Shown one piece after another: positions 8,400 to 16,942 of a stretch of DNA of 38,956 nucleotides. This DNA is from Bryobacterales bacterium (GTDB lineage: Bacteria > Acidobacteriota > Terriglobia > Bryobacterales > Bryobacteraceae). The stretch covers positions 1-38,956 of the forward strand of contig JADZCI010000346.1 of NCBI GenBank assembly GCA_020851655.1. The letters run 5' to 3'. Below the pieces are notes generated by a model. The model was not told where the DNA came from and did no database searches. It saw only the letters and a program-made list of their open reading frames with translations. A program made the translations under genes and the position numbers. How positions within the stretch are numbered: the stretch's first letter is position 1; every line of letters begins with the position of its first letter.

Positions 8400-9410
8400 A
8401 GCACTTCCCTTTGGATCGGACTCGGCCTGTCTCTCGTGGCGGGCATGATGGCCGGCAATTGCATGCTGCCTTCCAAGTTTGTGAAGCGCTGGCAGTGGGA
8501 AAACATGTGGTTTCTGTTTACGCTGGTCAGCCTGGTGGTGGCGCCGGGGCTGTTGACCGCCTTGACGGTGAACGGCGCAGCCGGGCTGTATGCGAGCATT
8601 CCGGCGCGCGACTATGCGCTGCCGTTCCTGTTCGGCTTTGGGTGGGGCATCGCGCAGGTTCTGTTTGGGCTGTCCATCGCGCGGCTGGGGCTGGCCTTGG
8701 GTTATGCGGTGATCATTGGCTTGGGTGCGCTGCTGGGTACATTGGTGCCGATCGTGTTTCAGCGGCCCGGAGTGCTCGCCACCAGCAAAGGTGCGCTGAT
8801 CCTCGGCGGCGTCGCCGTGATGGTGAGCGGAATCGCCGTGTCCGGAAAGGCCGGCAGGATACGCGAGCAGAGCACGAGGGCGGGAGCGAATCCAACGGCC
8901 GGCTCGGCCTACGTGACGGCGCTTGCTATCGCGATCCTTTGCGGAGTGTTGGCTCCGATGCTCAATTTCTCGCTCGCCTTCGGGCAGGAGATCGCAGCCG
9001 CCGCGGTGCTGCGGGGGACTTCGGCCGCCAACGCGGCATATGCCGTTTGGCCGGTTGCCCTGTTGGGCGGATTGATCCCCAATCTCGGCTACAGCATCTA
9101 TCTGCTGAACAAAAATCAGACCTGGGACCGCTTTAAGACGCCCTTTCCGGATGCCTGGTTCCCGGCGCTCATGGGAATCCTGTGGATGGGAGCGGTCGCG
9201 GTGTACGGCACCGCCGCGGCCTATCTCGGCGACCTCGGAACGTCGGTCGGCTGGGGGCTCTTTCAGATCTTCATGATCATCACGGCGAACCTGTCGGGCA
9301 TGCTCACAGGCGAGTGGAAGGCCGCGCCATCCCGCTCACTCGTACTTCTGAGAATAGGCTTGGGCCTTCTGGCCGTAGCCACCGTCTTGATGGCGATGGG
9401 GAACCGCTAA
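8397..9410 (+). CDS. rhaT: RhaT-family sugar:H+ symporter (probably L-fucose or L-rhamnose type deoxy-sugar)
   Basis: A 337-aa inner-membrane protein with about ten hydrophobic helices covering nearly the whole length. The pattern follows RhaT of the drug/metabolite transporter superfamily: a start like GLGLSLVAGMMAGNC, then KRWQWENMW (E. coli RhaT has a matching Lys-Trp-x-Trp-Glu-x-Met-Trp), FLFGFGWGIAQVLFGL and LGYAVIIGLGALLGTLVP. It would import a deoxy-hexose with protons. Being 3 bp behind the fuconate dehydratase, with a ribosome site inside that gene, it is most likely the entry route for L-fucose released by the fucosidase; that substrate is inference, since the founding member takes L-rhamnose and L-lyxose. 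The gene starts with TTG and ends 18 bp from the convergent regulator gene. Confidence 0.85.
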   Translation: MSTSLWIGLGLSLVAGMMAGNCMLPSKFVKRWQWENMWFLFTLVSLVVAPGLLTALTVNGAAGLYASIPARDYALPFLFGFGWGIAQVLFGLSIARLGLALGYAVIIGLGALLGTLVPIVFQRPGVLATSKGALILGGVAVMVSGIAVSGKAGRIREQSTRAGANPTAGSAYVTALAIAILCGVLAPMLNFSLAFGQEIAAAAVLRGTSAANAAYAVWPVALLGGLIPNLGYSIYLLNKNQTWDRFKTPFPDAWFPALMGILWMGAVAVYGTAAAYLGDLGTSVGWGLFQIFMIITANLSGMLTGEWKAAPSRSLVLLRIGLGLLAVATVLMAMGNR

Positions 9411-9428
9411 CGGCGTTTCACCGAGCCT

Positions 9429-10208
9429 TCAGATGGCCGCGGGCGTAAGACCCAAAGCCCGTGTAATGCGGTTGGCGCACTCGAGCATGGCGGGCAGCAG
9501 GTCGTTCTCGCGGCCTTCGTTCCTTCCGCCGGCAAGCATCGGCACGGCCAGCGCGGCGGTCACTCCGATGTCCGGGTTGCCAACGATGACGGAGATGTCG
9601 AGCCCAATGCGGCTGACGCTCTGCATCATGAAATAGCCTTTGCGCCGGATCTCCTTCAAGTCGGCGCGCACCCTTTCGCGCTGGGCACGGCTCATCTCGC
9701 GGAAGTCCGGATCCGCTTCGAGCATGACCTCGCGCGCCTCGTCGCTCAGAAACGACGCCAGCAGACGCCCGGAAACAAAGCGGAGAGGATTCACCTGCGA
9801 GCCGACTTCCACCGAGATCCGCACTCGGTCCGGGCTGAGTTCCTCGGCGATCAAAACCAGTTTCCCGTGAGCCAGAACACTGAGGTGGCACGACTCGTGG
9901 ATTTCGTTGGCCAGTTCCCTCATCGGGAACATCGACGCCTTCAGGAGGTTGTCCACCGGTGAGTGTGTGTGGGCCAACTCATAGAGTTTCAGCGTGAGGC
10001 GATAGGCGCCGGAGACCGGATCGCGGACGATGTAGCCGCGCTTCTCCAGGGAATCGATGATCCGGAAGAGCACGCTGGAGGACCGGTTCAGCGTCCTGGC
10101 GAGTTCGGTCAAGGTCGGCGGAACCTGGGCTGAGGCGAGAGCTTCAAGCACGTCCAGGCCCTTTTCAAGCGCCGGAACGAAGTATGCGGGGCGTTCTTCC
10201 TTACTCAT
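9429..10208 (-). CDS. IclR-family transcriptional regulator
   Basis: A 259-aa cytoplasmic regulator. The N-terminal winged helix-turn-helix (about 10-70) reads ALEKGLDVLEALA..., TLTELARTLNRSSSVLFRIIDSLEKRGYI. The C-terminal effector-binding domain (about 80-255) has VRISVEVGSQ, FVSGRLLASFL and a late VGNPDIGVTAALAVPML segment, all typical of IclR. ATG 10208 is used, giving the usual family length; longer in-frame starts would add about 41 non-conserved residues through the promoter region. IclR proteins bind small acids or sugars and usually act on adjacent genes. Here it is divergent from the GH38-like gene and convergent with the transporter, so it may control region 10380-18600, the fucose genes, or both. 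Confidence 0.92.
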   Translation of the reverse strand: MSKEERPAYFVPALEKGLDVLEALASAQVPPTLTELARTLNRSSSVLFRIIDSLEKRGYIVRDPVSGAYRLTLKLYELAHTHSPVDNLLKASMFPMRELANEIHESCHLSVLAHGKLVLIAEELSPDRVRISVEVGSQVNPLRFVSGRLLASFLSDEAREVMLEADPDFREMSRAQRERVRADLKEIRRKGYFMMQSVSRIGLDISVIVGNPDIGVTAALAVPMLAGGRNEGRENDLLPAMLECANRITRALGLTPAAI

Positions 10209-10239
10209 GGGCTTTCTCTTCAATTTTGCCTGCGAATGT

Positions 10240-10271
10240 AGATTGACATTTGAATTGCGGTATGACAAGAT
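10240..10271. promoter_or_regulatory. overlapping divergent promoters with operator-like inverted repeat (IclR / GH38-like)
   Basis: On the plus strand TTGACA (10243-10248) is followed after 17 bp by CAAGAT (10266-10271). On the minus strand TTGTCA (10268-10263) is followed after 17 bp by CAATCT (10245-10240). The two -35 boxes lie within a 7-12-7 imperfect inverted repeat, TTGACAT (10243-10249) and ATGACAA (10262-10268), matching at 6 of 7 positions. A dimeric regulator bound here would occlude both promoters. Both -10 boxes are weak, so the exact assignment is tentative. Confidence 0.45.
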
Positions 10272-10379
10272 TTTTTTACCTGTGAAATCGACTGGCGGAG
10301 TGCCTCCGCGGCCATTTGCGGGCGGGGCCACGAGGCATCCGGGATGGCATCCATGCCGAAGCGAAGAAGGAGCCGATCA

Positions 10380-12986
10380 ATGAAAAAGCGCGCGATGACA
10401 GCCGGAACACTGAGCCGGCGAGGATTCCTGGCGGCGGCACCGGCGATGGCGCTGGCGCAAGGCGGCTCGTTGAAAGGACGGCGCGTTTGTGTCGTGCCGA
10501 ACTTCCATCCGGCCAGTTGCGGCTGGTTGACGAATTTCTCCATGGAGCGCGTCTACTGCGCCAACAGCTACTTCGATCATCTGGACCGCGTTCGCGACGA
10601 CCCCAACTACGCTTTCGTGCTGTCTGAAGTGAACAACATGATCGCGATGATGAACTTCAAGCCGGAGCGCATGCCGGAGTTGAAGAAGAGGATACAGGAA
10701 GGCCGGGTGGAGTTGCTCAACGGCTTCTTCCTGGAGTCCTCCATCAACCTCTCCGGCGGAGAAGCGCTGGTGCGGCTGGGCGTGGAAGGGTTGCGCTGGC
10801 AGAAGAAGATCTTCAACGTGCGGCCGCGCTTTGCCTGGACTATCGACGTTTGCGGGACCCACGACCAGATGGCGCAGATTGCGGCGGGTCTCGGGTTGGA
10901 AGCGATGGTCTACACTCGCAAGAACCCGACAGGCAGCGCCGTGCACTGGTCGGTGTCGCCGGACGGAACGCGCATCATGACGTTCTCGCCCGGACACTAC
11001 AGTGAACTGCGGCAGGTGATGATGGCCAAGGAACCGCTCAGCGCGGCCGAGGTTGCGGAAGTGGAGAAGACGCTAAACGCGAAAGCCAGGATCACGCCGG
11101 AGGGCGCGCCCATCCTGATCCTTGCCGGCGGCGGCGACTACGCGCTGGCGCCGGCCAGGAAACAGTTTCCACGGGAATTCCTGGAGCAGTGGCGGCAGAA
11201 TCCGGACCATCCGGAGATCCAGTTCTCCATCATGGGCAAGTATCTGGACGAGATCCAGGCGCTGGAGCGGGCTGGCAAACTGAAGATCCCGTCGCTGCTG
11301 GGCGGCACTGCCTATGACTTCGATTCTTTCTGGATCGAGAACCCGCGGGTGAAATCCTCCTACCGCAAGTGTGAGCACCTCCTGGCCTCGGCCGAATCGC
11401 TCTCTACGGTGGCGAGCCTGAAGACGAAGTACGACTATCCCGCGCAGGACCTCTACAACGCGTGGACGCTGATGTTCCTGAACATGGACCGCAACACGCT
11501 ATGGGGATCGGCCGGCGGCATGGTCTTCGAGCACGAAAAGTCGTGGGACGTGAAAGACCGCTTTGAGTGGGTGGAGAAGACGTCGTTGTCGAAAGCCGTG
11601 GCGGCCGGGGATGCGCTGCTCGCCCCCGGTGAAGGAACGGGCCTCTACAACCCGCTCAATTGGAAGCGGCGCGACCCGGTCCTGTTGCCGCGGGCTTTAG
11701 ATGGAATCGCCGCACAGGCCGCGGTGGGAGGCATGGTCCTGAGCCAACCCGAGATTCCGCCGGCCGGCGCCGTTGCCTGGAAGAATGCGCCAGGCTCCGC
11801 GGCGGCGCCAAAGGAGATCCCGCTGCCCGCCAGCATTCAGACGAAGCAGTATGAGGTGAAGATCGACCCGGCGACGGGCGCCATCACCTCCGTGAAACTG
11901 CGCGCGAACGGCCAGGAGATGCTGGGCGGCCCGGCCAACGTGGTGGTGGCCGAAAAGCCGCAGTCGCAGAAGGGCGATCCCGGCGATTTCATGCTGCCGA
12001 GGCCGCAGAGGAACCGCTTGGACAGCACCAGCGATCACCGGCAGTCCATCCGTGTGACGCAGGGGCCCGTGGCGGCCATCGTCGAAGTGGAAGGATCGTT
12101 CATCGGCGGCGGAATCTGCCGCAGGACAGTGACGCTGTACAACGATTATCCGCGGATCGATTTCAAGACCGAGTTGAACGACCTGCCCAACCTCACGGTG
12201 GTCGTGGCGGAGTTCCCCCTGGCCGGAGAGGTGAACGAGGTGAGGCGCGGGATCCCGTACGGCTTCTCTCACGGCGCCTGGGCCAGACCCAATGATGCTT
12301 TGCACGGTTGGACGAAGGGCATCGTTCCGGCTGTCCGGTGGTCGCACTATGAACTGTCCGGCGGCGGCGGAGCGGCGCTGCTCGACCGCGGCCTGTCGGG
12401 ACGCGAGATCAACGCCAGCACGCCGATTGTCTATCTCTACAATGCGACGGACAAGTACTACGGCTACCCGAACCCGTGGCTGAGCGGCAAGGGCAAACAC
12501 ATTGTCGAGTACGCGCTGGTGCTGCACAGCGGGGACTGGAAGCAGGCCGGGATTCCGCAGTTGGCTTTTGAATTCACGTGCCCGCCGGCCGTGCTGGCCG
12601 GGCGGAAAGCCGCGGCGCCGCAGTCCTTCATGCAGACGTCCAACAACGTTGTGGTGGAGTCGTTCCGGCGAGTAGGCAATGACATCGAGGTGCGCATGGC
12701 TGAGTGCCTCGGCGCGGCGGGCACAGCCGAGGTCACGCTGTCCTTGCCGCATCGCGGCGCAGCACAGACTGACATGAACGGCGAACATGCCAAGCCGCTG
12801 CGCGGCGGCCCGTCCTACAAGGTGCTGGTGCGGCCTCAGGAGATCGTCACGCTCCGTTTCCGCACCGCTAATGCCGTGCCGGAACCGGAAGTGATCACCA
12901 AGTGGGACCCGATGGTTCCGCCAGCCAAACTGCCCATGCTCCACGAGTATTCGAGCGAGAAAGGCCATCCGCCGCGCGGCAACTGA
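10380..12986 (+). CDS. Tat-exported GH38 alpha-mannosidase-like protein with altered metal site
   Basis: An 868-aa protein. ATG 10380 is set by AAGGAG (10367-10372) 7 nt upstream and by the twin-arginine leader (LSRRGFLAAAPAMALA), so it should be exported folded. The N-terminal half is GH38-like: VVPNFHPASCGWL (39-50), GFFLESSINLSGGEAL (115-130), WTIDVCGTHDQM with candidate nucleophile Asp156, then LNMDRNTLWGS (367-377). The last motif aligns without gaps to the LNQFHDILPGS-type motif of bacterial GH38 enzymes, with the zinc-ligand His replaced by Arg371. At the first motif His43 remains, but the Asp two residues on is Ala45. The C-terminal half is beta-sandwich sequence as in GH38 C-domains. 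The fold is confident, but mannosidase activity is doubtful. A paralogue lies at 18619-21303; the CoA operon follows after 93 bp with no evident terminator. Confidence 0.82.
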   Translation: MKKRAMTAGTLSRRGFLAAAPAMALAQGGSLKGRRVCVVPNFHPASCGWLTNFSMERVYCANSYFDHLDRVRDDPNYAFVLSEVNNMIAMMNFKPERMPELKKRIQEGRVELLNGFFLESSINLSGGEALVRLGVEGLRWQKKIFNVRPRFAWTIDVCGTHDQMAQIAAGLGLEAMVYTRKNPTGSAVHWSVSPDGTRIMTFSPGHYSELRQVMMAKEPLSAAEVAEVEKTLNAKARITPEGAPILILAGGGDYALAPARKQFPREFLEQWRQNPDHPEIQFSIMGKYLDEIQALERAGKLKIPSLLGGTAYDFDSFWIENPRVKSSYRKCEHLLASAESLSTVASLKTKYDYPAQDLYNAWTLMFLNMDRNTLWGSAGGMVFEHEKSWDVKDRFEWVEKTSLSKAVAAGDALLAPGEGTGLYNPLNWKRRDPVLLPRALDGIAAQAAVGGMVLSQPEIPPAGAVAWKNAPGSAAAPKEIPLPASIQTKQYEVKIDPATGAITSVKLRANGQEMLGGPANVVVAEKPQSQKGDPGDFMLPRPQRNRLDSTSDHRQSIRVTQGPVAAIVEVEGSFIGGGICRRTVTLYNDYPRIDFKTELNDLPNLTVVVAEFPLAGEVNEVRRGIPYGFSHGAWARPNDALHGWTKGIVPAVRWSHYELSGGGGAALLDRGLSGREINASTPIVYLYNATDKYYGYPNPWLSGKGKHIVEYALVLHSGDWKQAGIPQLAFEFTCPPAVLAGRKAAAPQSFMQTSNNVVVESFRRVGNDIEVRMAECLGAAGTAEVTLSLPHRGAAQTDMNGEHAKPLRGGPSYKVLVRPQEIVTLRFRTANAVPEPEVITKWDPMVPPAKLPMLHEYSSEKGHPPRGN

Positions 12987-13034
12987 CCGCCGCACTGACA
13001 AGGATACAGATTGCACAGGCGAAACTACATTGCA

Positions 13035-13064
13035 TTGACAAAAAATCCTACCGCAGCCTAGAAT
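13035..13064 (+). promoter_or_regulatory. sigma70-type promoter of the CoA-transferase operon
   Basis: TTGACA (13035-13040), an 18-bp spacer, then TAGAAT (13059-13064). Transcription would start near 13071, leaving a leader of about 10 nt before ATG 13080. AAGAG at 13066-13070 could serve the ribosome only if the start site is slightly upstream. Read-through from the GH38-like gene is an alternative source of transcript. Confidence 0.6.
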
Positions 13065-13079
13065 CAAGAGCATCCGCTC

Positions 13080-14129
13080 ATGAGCGCTCCTATCCTGAAT
13101 TGCCCCATCATCATCGTCGGCGCGGGAGGCATCGTCCGTGACGCTCACCTGCCCGCCTATTCGAAAGCCGGCTATCGCGTTCAAGGACTCTTCGATATCA
13201 GGCGCCAGGCGGCGGAGGAACTTGCCAAGCAGTACGGCCTGCAGGTTTATTCCACGCTGGAGGAAGCCGTCTCGGCCGCGGACCCCCGTACCGTCTTCGA
13301 TGTCGCCGTCCCGGCAACCGCTACCGAGAGCGTGCTCCGCGCTCTGCCCGGCGGCCACGGCGTACTCATCCAGAAACCCATGGGCGGCACACTGGCTCAG
13401 GCGCGGACCATCCGCGATGTCTGCCGCGAGAAGGGCCTGACGGGCGCCGTCAATTTTCAGTTGCGATTCGCGCCGCCGGTTGCGCTGGCCAGGTCTATGA
13501 TCAACGGCGGCGTCATCGGCGACATTGTCGACATGGAAGTTCGCATGACCTGCTACACGCCCTGGCACATGTGGCCCTTCCTCGAACAGTCTCCGCGGGT
13601 GGAAATCCTCTATCACTCGATCCACTACATTGACCTGATCCGCTCCTTCCTCGGCGATCCTCAAGGCGTGTATGCGTTGAGCAACCGCCACTATCTCGCT
13701 CCGCGCCTGACCTCCACCCGTTCCACCGTCATCCTGAACTACGGCGAGTTTCTCCGCGCCACCGTCACCACGAATCACGGGCATGCCTACGGACCCCGGA
13801 ACCAGGAGAGCTTCGTCAAATGGGAGGGGACGAAGGGCGCCATCAAGATCAGGCTTGGCCTGATGCTCGACTACCCTGCCGGTCAAGCCGACCAGTTCGA
13901 GCACGTCATCCTGGAGGAGGGGAAGGCGCCGGAATGGAAGGTAACTCCGGTGCAAGGGACCTGGTTCCCCGACGCATTCATGTTCAGCATGGCCAGCCTG
14001 CTGTCCTACCTGGACGGTTCCAGCAGCGTGTTGCCGGCGTCGGTTGAAGATGCTTACCGGACCATGGCGGTGGTGGAGGCCGCCTACGAATCCATCGCTT
14101 CCGGCGGAACGGCGGTCCGCTATGATTGA
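13080..14129 (+). CDS. Gfo/Idh/MocA-family NAD(P)-dependent oxidoreductase
   Basis: A 349-aa cytoplasmic dehydrogenase with an N-terminal Rossmann fold: CPIIIVGAGGIVRDAHLPAY (about 8-27) carries the G-x-G-x-x dinucleotide loop. The EKP-type motif appears as IQKPMGG (about 97-103), and the C-terminal beta-sheet domain follows. YHSIHYIDLIRSFLG (about 179-193) occupies the usual catalytic His/Asp helix, with a Lys in QKP as the expected general acid/base partner. Family members oxidise or reduce sugars, inositols and aldonic acids. It is the first gene of a tightly packed operon, and its last 8 bases overlap the start of the next gene. It could feed an oxidised sugar derivative to the CoA enzymes downstream, or serve as the missing L-fucose dehydrogenase of the nearby locus; neither is shown by sequence. 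Confidence 0.88.
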   Translation: MSAPILNCPIIIVGAGGIVRDAHLPAYSKAGYRVQGLFDIRRQAAEELAKQYGLQVYSTLEEAVSAADPRTVFDVAVPATATESVLRALPGGHGVLIQKPMGGTLAQARTIRDVCREKGLTGAVNFQLRFAPPVALARSMINGGVIGDIVDMEVRMTCYTPWHMWPFLEQSPRVEILYHSIHYIDLIRSFLGDPQGVYALSNRHYLAPRLTSTRSTVILNYGEFLRATVTTNHGHAYGPRNQESFVKWEGTKGAIKIRLGLMLDYPAGQADQFEHVILEEGKAPEWKVTPVQGTWFPDAFMFSMASLLSYLDGSSSVLPASVEDAYRTMAVVEAAYESIASGGTAVRYD

Positions 14130-15267
14130 ACTCCGCGGCATCACGTGGAATCACACGCGGGGCTACCTGCCCATGGTCGCCACCGCTCAACGCTTCTCCG
14201 AGCTTCACCCCGGAGTCGAGATCCGCTGGGAGAAGCGCTCGCTGCAGCAGTTTGCGGACTGGCCCATCGAGAAACTGGCCGAGGTCTACGACCTGCTCGT
14301 CATCGACCATCCCTTTTCCGGCTATGCGGCCACGCACGACGTGCTACTGCCGCTCGATACACTGCTGCCGGCTTCATTTCTCGCGGACCAGGCCGCCCAG
14401 TCCGTGGGCGTCTCTCACGCGAGTTACAGCTTTGGCGGCCACCACTGGGCGCTGGCGATCGATGCGGCCACGCCCGTCTGTGGCTATCGCCCGGATCTTC
14501 TGGAGCGTGCCGGCGCCTCGCTCCCGCGGAACTGGGACGAGTTGATGTCGCTCGCCGGACGCGGGCTGGTGGCCATTCCCGCAATCGGCATCGACAGCCT
14601 GATGAATTTCTACATGCTGTGCGATGCGCTCGGCGAGCAGCCATTCGCCGGGGCGGACGCGGTAGTTTCCGCATCCACCGGCGTTCAGGCGCTGGAGATG
14701 CTGGCCGCACTTGTCCAGGCGTGCGATTCCGCCTGCCTGGGGCGCAATCCTATCGCCACGTGGGATCACCTTGCGGCCAACGGCACGGCCGCCCTGTGCC
14801 CGTTTGGCTACGGGTACTCGAACTACGCGCGCCGAGGCTACGCCGCTCACGTGCTGGAATTCGGTCCGCTGATTGCCACGCCGGAAGGACGGCCTTTCCG
14901 TTCGACCCTCGGCGGAGCGGGGCTGGCCATCTCTTCACGCTGCGCCCACGTTGACGAAGCGGTCCAATACAGCCTCTTCACCGCCAGTCCCGAATGCCAG
15001 CGCGGCCTGTACTTTGATTCGGGCGGACAGCCCGGCCATCGCCAGGCGTGGAACGACGAAACGGTGAACCAGCGCTGCGGGGACTACTTTGCCCGCACAC
15101 TGCAAACGCTCGACGAAGCCTGGCTGCGGCCGCGCTACAGCGGCTACCTCCATTTCCAGGACAAGGCCAGCCTCACGGTTCACGCATTTCTCCGTGGTAC
15201 AGCCGGCGCCAGGGAGACATTGCTCGAAATGAATCGCCTTTACACGGAGTCACGGAGCCGCTCATGA
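14122..15267 (+). CDS. solute-binding-protein-fold protein without signal peptide (family 1-like), SBP-A
   Basis: A 381-aa protein resembling extracellular solute-binding proteins of ABC sugar transporters: an N-terminal strand, [15 protein letters not shown] (about 23-37), a [10 protein letters not shown] segment where the 'D-V-V-x-x-D' strand is expected, then NWDELMSLA (about 134-142), FxxGxAAL-like [12 protein letters not shown], and hinge/lobe sequence to the end. The binding-protein fold begins at residue 3, with no export signal. The in-frame sequence upstream (back to 14044) is not hydrophobic, and ATG 14122 sits inside the end of the oxidoreductase gene, so a missed leader is unlikely. 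No permease or ABC ATPase is nearby. It is therefore predicted cytoplasmic, which is unusual. Its stop overlaps the CoA-transferase start (ATGA). Confidence 0.75.
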   Translation: MIELRGITWNHTRGYLPMVATAQRFSELHPGVEIRWEKRSLQQFADWPIEKLAEVYDLLVIDHPFSGYAATHDVLLPLDTLLPASFLADQAAQSVGVSHASYSFGGHHWALAIDAATPVCGYRPDLLERAGASLPRNWDELMSLAGRGLVAIPAIGIDSLMNFYMLCDALGEQPFAGADAVVSASTGVQALEMLAALVQACDSACLGRNPIATWDHLAANGTAALCPFGYGYSNYARRGYAAHVLEFGPLIATPEGRPFRSTLGGAGLAISSRCAHVDEAVQYSLFTASPECQRGLYFDSGGQPGHRQAWNDETVNQRCGDYFARTLQTLDEAWLRPRYSGYLHFQDKASLTVHAFLRGTAGARETLLEMNRLYTESRSRS

Positions 15268-16427
15268 GACCTCTGGAGCAGTTGCTGGTCGTCGACTTCA
15301 GCCAATTCCTCGCCGGCCCCTCGGCTTCCCTCCGTCTGGCGGACCTGGGCGCGCGCGTCATCAAAGTCGAGCGGCCCGAAGGCGGTGATCTCTGCCGGAG
15401 CCTCTACGTCTCAAACCTGGAATTGGATGGTGACAGCACCATCTTCCACACCATCAACCGCAACAAGGAGAGTTTCGCCGCGGACCTGAAGAATCCTGCC
15501 GGCCGCGCCGTGGTGCGCGACCTGGTCAGTCGCGCGGACGTGGTCATCCAGAACTTCCGGCCCGGCGTGATGGAGCGGATCGGCTTCCACTACGAGGCTG
15601 TGCGCGATTACAACCCGCGCGTGGTTTATGGAGAAGTCACCGGTTATGGCAAGACCGGTCCGTGGCGCGACAAGCCCGGGCAGGATCTTCTCGCGCAGAG
15701 CCTCACCGGCCTCCCTTGGCTGAACGGGGATGCCAGCCAGCCGCCCGTACCCTTCGGGCTGGCGATCGCCGACATGTTTGCCGGTGCGCATCTGGTGCAA
15801 GGGATTCTCGCCTGCCTCGTGCGCCGCGGCATTACAGGACAGGGCGGCAAGGTCGAGGTGAGCCTGATGGAATCCGTCCTCGATTTTCAGTTCGAGGTGC
15901 TCACGACGCATCTCAACGATGGAGGCCTGCAGCCCGCCCGGAGCGGCGTCAACAACGCCCACGCTTACCTCGGCGCGCCGTACGGGATCTACGCGACGGC
16001 GGACGGCTACCTTGCTCTGGCGATGGGCTCCGTCAGCCGCCTCGGCCAGTTGCTGGGCTGCGAGGAACTGCTTCAGTACACCGATGTAAAGCGCTACTTC
16101 ACCGAACGCGACCAGATCAAGGAGATTCTGGCGCGCCACCTGGCCGGACAGACCACCGGACATTGGCTCTCCATCCTGGAGCCCGCCGACTTCTGGTGTT
16201 CCGACGTCCTCACCTGGCGCGAACTCATGGAGCACGAAGCCTTCCAGGTGCTGGACTTCGTGCAGGTGGTGACGCGGCGTGACGGTGTCAGCCTGTCTAC
16301 CACGCGCTGTCCCATCCGGATCGACGGCGAAATCTACAAGAGCCCGAAGGGCGCGCCCAGCCTCGGCCAGCACACCGCACAGATCCTCGCCGAGCTTTCC
16401 AGCGGCAGAAAGGACGACTCTCAGTGA
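15264..16427 (+). CDS. family III CoA-transferase (CaiB/BaiF)
   Basis: A 387-aa cytoplasmic enzyme with the full CaiB/BaiF (formyl-CoA transferase type) pattern. It starts [32 protein letters not shown]; then come [14 protein letters not shown] (about 65-78), [15 protein letters not shown] (about 93-107), [13 protein letters not shown], and [13 protein letters not shown] with Asp141, the residue that forms the enzyme-bound anhydride in this family. It should move CoA from an acyl-CoA donor to a free acid, activating a carboxylate without ATP. Length is standard. ATG 15264 overlaps the stop of SBP-A by four bases, and its own stop overlaps the next start (GTGA), so translation is probably coupled. 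With two MaoC proteins downstream, the acyl-CoA formed is likely hydrated or dehydrated next. The acid is unknown. Confidence 0.9.
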   Translation: MRPLEQLLVVDFSQFLAGPSASLRLADLGARVIKVERPEGGDLCRSLYVSNLELDGDSTIFHTINRNKESFAADLKNPAGRAVVRDLVSRADVVIQNFRPGVMERIGFHYEAVRDYNPRVVYGEVTGYGKTGPWRDKPGQDLLAQSLTGLPWLNGDASQPPVPFGLAIADMFAGAHLVQGILACLVRRGITGQGGKVEVSLMESVLDFQFEVLTTHLNDGGLQPARSGVNNAHAYLGAPYGIYATADGYLALAMGSVSRLGQLLGCEELLQYTDVKRYFTERDQIKEILARHLAGQTTGHWLSILEPADFWCSDVLTWRELMEHEAFQVLDFVQVVTRRDGVSLSTTRCPIRIDGEIYKSPKGAPSLGQHTAQILAELSSGRKDDSQ

Positions 16428-16942
16428 ATCCGAATCCCGATCCCGCCACACACAAGGATCTACCCCAGTTCAACACCGAGACCTGGCTGTATGAGGACTT
16501 TGAGGTAGGCTGGCGGATCCGTTCCATGCGCCGCACCATCTCCGAGGGCGAGGCCATGCTCTTCAACTCGCTGGTGCTCGACTGCCATCCTTACGTGGCC
16601 GACGAGATCTTCGCGCGTGAGCAGGGCATCTTCGGCCGCCGCCTGGTCGCCGGCGCCATGGTCTTCAGCTATGGGCTGGGATTGATGGCGCATAACAACA
16701 TCAACACCTTTAGCTACGGGTACGACAAGGTGCGATTCATCAAGCCCGTCTTCATCGGAGACACTATCTACACGATTCGCACCAACCTGGAAAAGAAGCC
16801 GAAGTACAAGGAGATGGGGCTCGTCCGGGTCTGCTATGAGGTGTTCAAGAACGAAGGTGAACTGGCGCTCTACTGCGAACACCTGCAAACGGTGAAGTAC
16901 CGGAATCCGGAAGCGTTTGCTAAAGAGGTGGAGCGAAAATGA
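16424..16942 (+). CDS. MaoC-like hotdog protein lacking the usual catalytic His, MaoC-A
   Basis: A 172-aa hotdog-fold protein starting at GTG 16424, overlapping the CoA-transferase stop. The MaoC pattern is clear: [35 protein letters not shown], then [19 protein letters not shown] and [10 protein letters not shown]. In active (R)-hydratases Asp is followed five residues later by His (D-x-N-P-x-H). Here the segment is LDCHPYVAD: Asp53 is present, the +5 position is Val58, and His55 is misplaced. The second MaoC of the operon keeps the normal pair, so this copy may be the non-catalytic partner of a heterodimer, as known for HadA-type and ChsH-type subunits. Its stop overlaps the SBP-B start (ATGA). 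Confidence 0.85.
   Translation: MNPNPDPATHKDLPQFNTETWLYEDFEVGWRIRSMRRTISEGEAMLFNSLVLDCHPYVADEIFAREQGIFGRRLVAGAMVFSYGLGLMAHNNINTFSYGYDKVRFIKPVFIGDTIYTIRTNLEKKPKYKEMGLVRVCYEVFKNEGELALYCEHLQTVKYRNPEAFAKEVERK

Noticed and set aside
9411..9428. Terminator between the convergent transporter and IclR genes
   Set aside because: The 18-bp gap holds no convincing inverted repeat.
14044..14121. Upstream extension of SBP-A that might hold a signal peptide
   Set aside because: The extra residues are Trp/Arg/Pro-rich and not hydrophobic, and lie within the oxidoreductase coding region.
11697..14144. Long open frame on the minus strand (815 codons) opposite the GH38-like and oxidoreductase genes
   Set aside because: It spans two well-recognised plus-strand genes and their promoter, and its product is His/Arg/Gln-rich with no domain. 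It is a GC-driven shadow.
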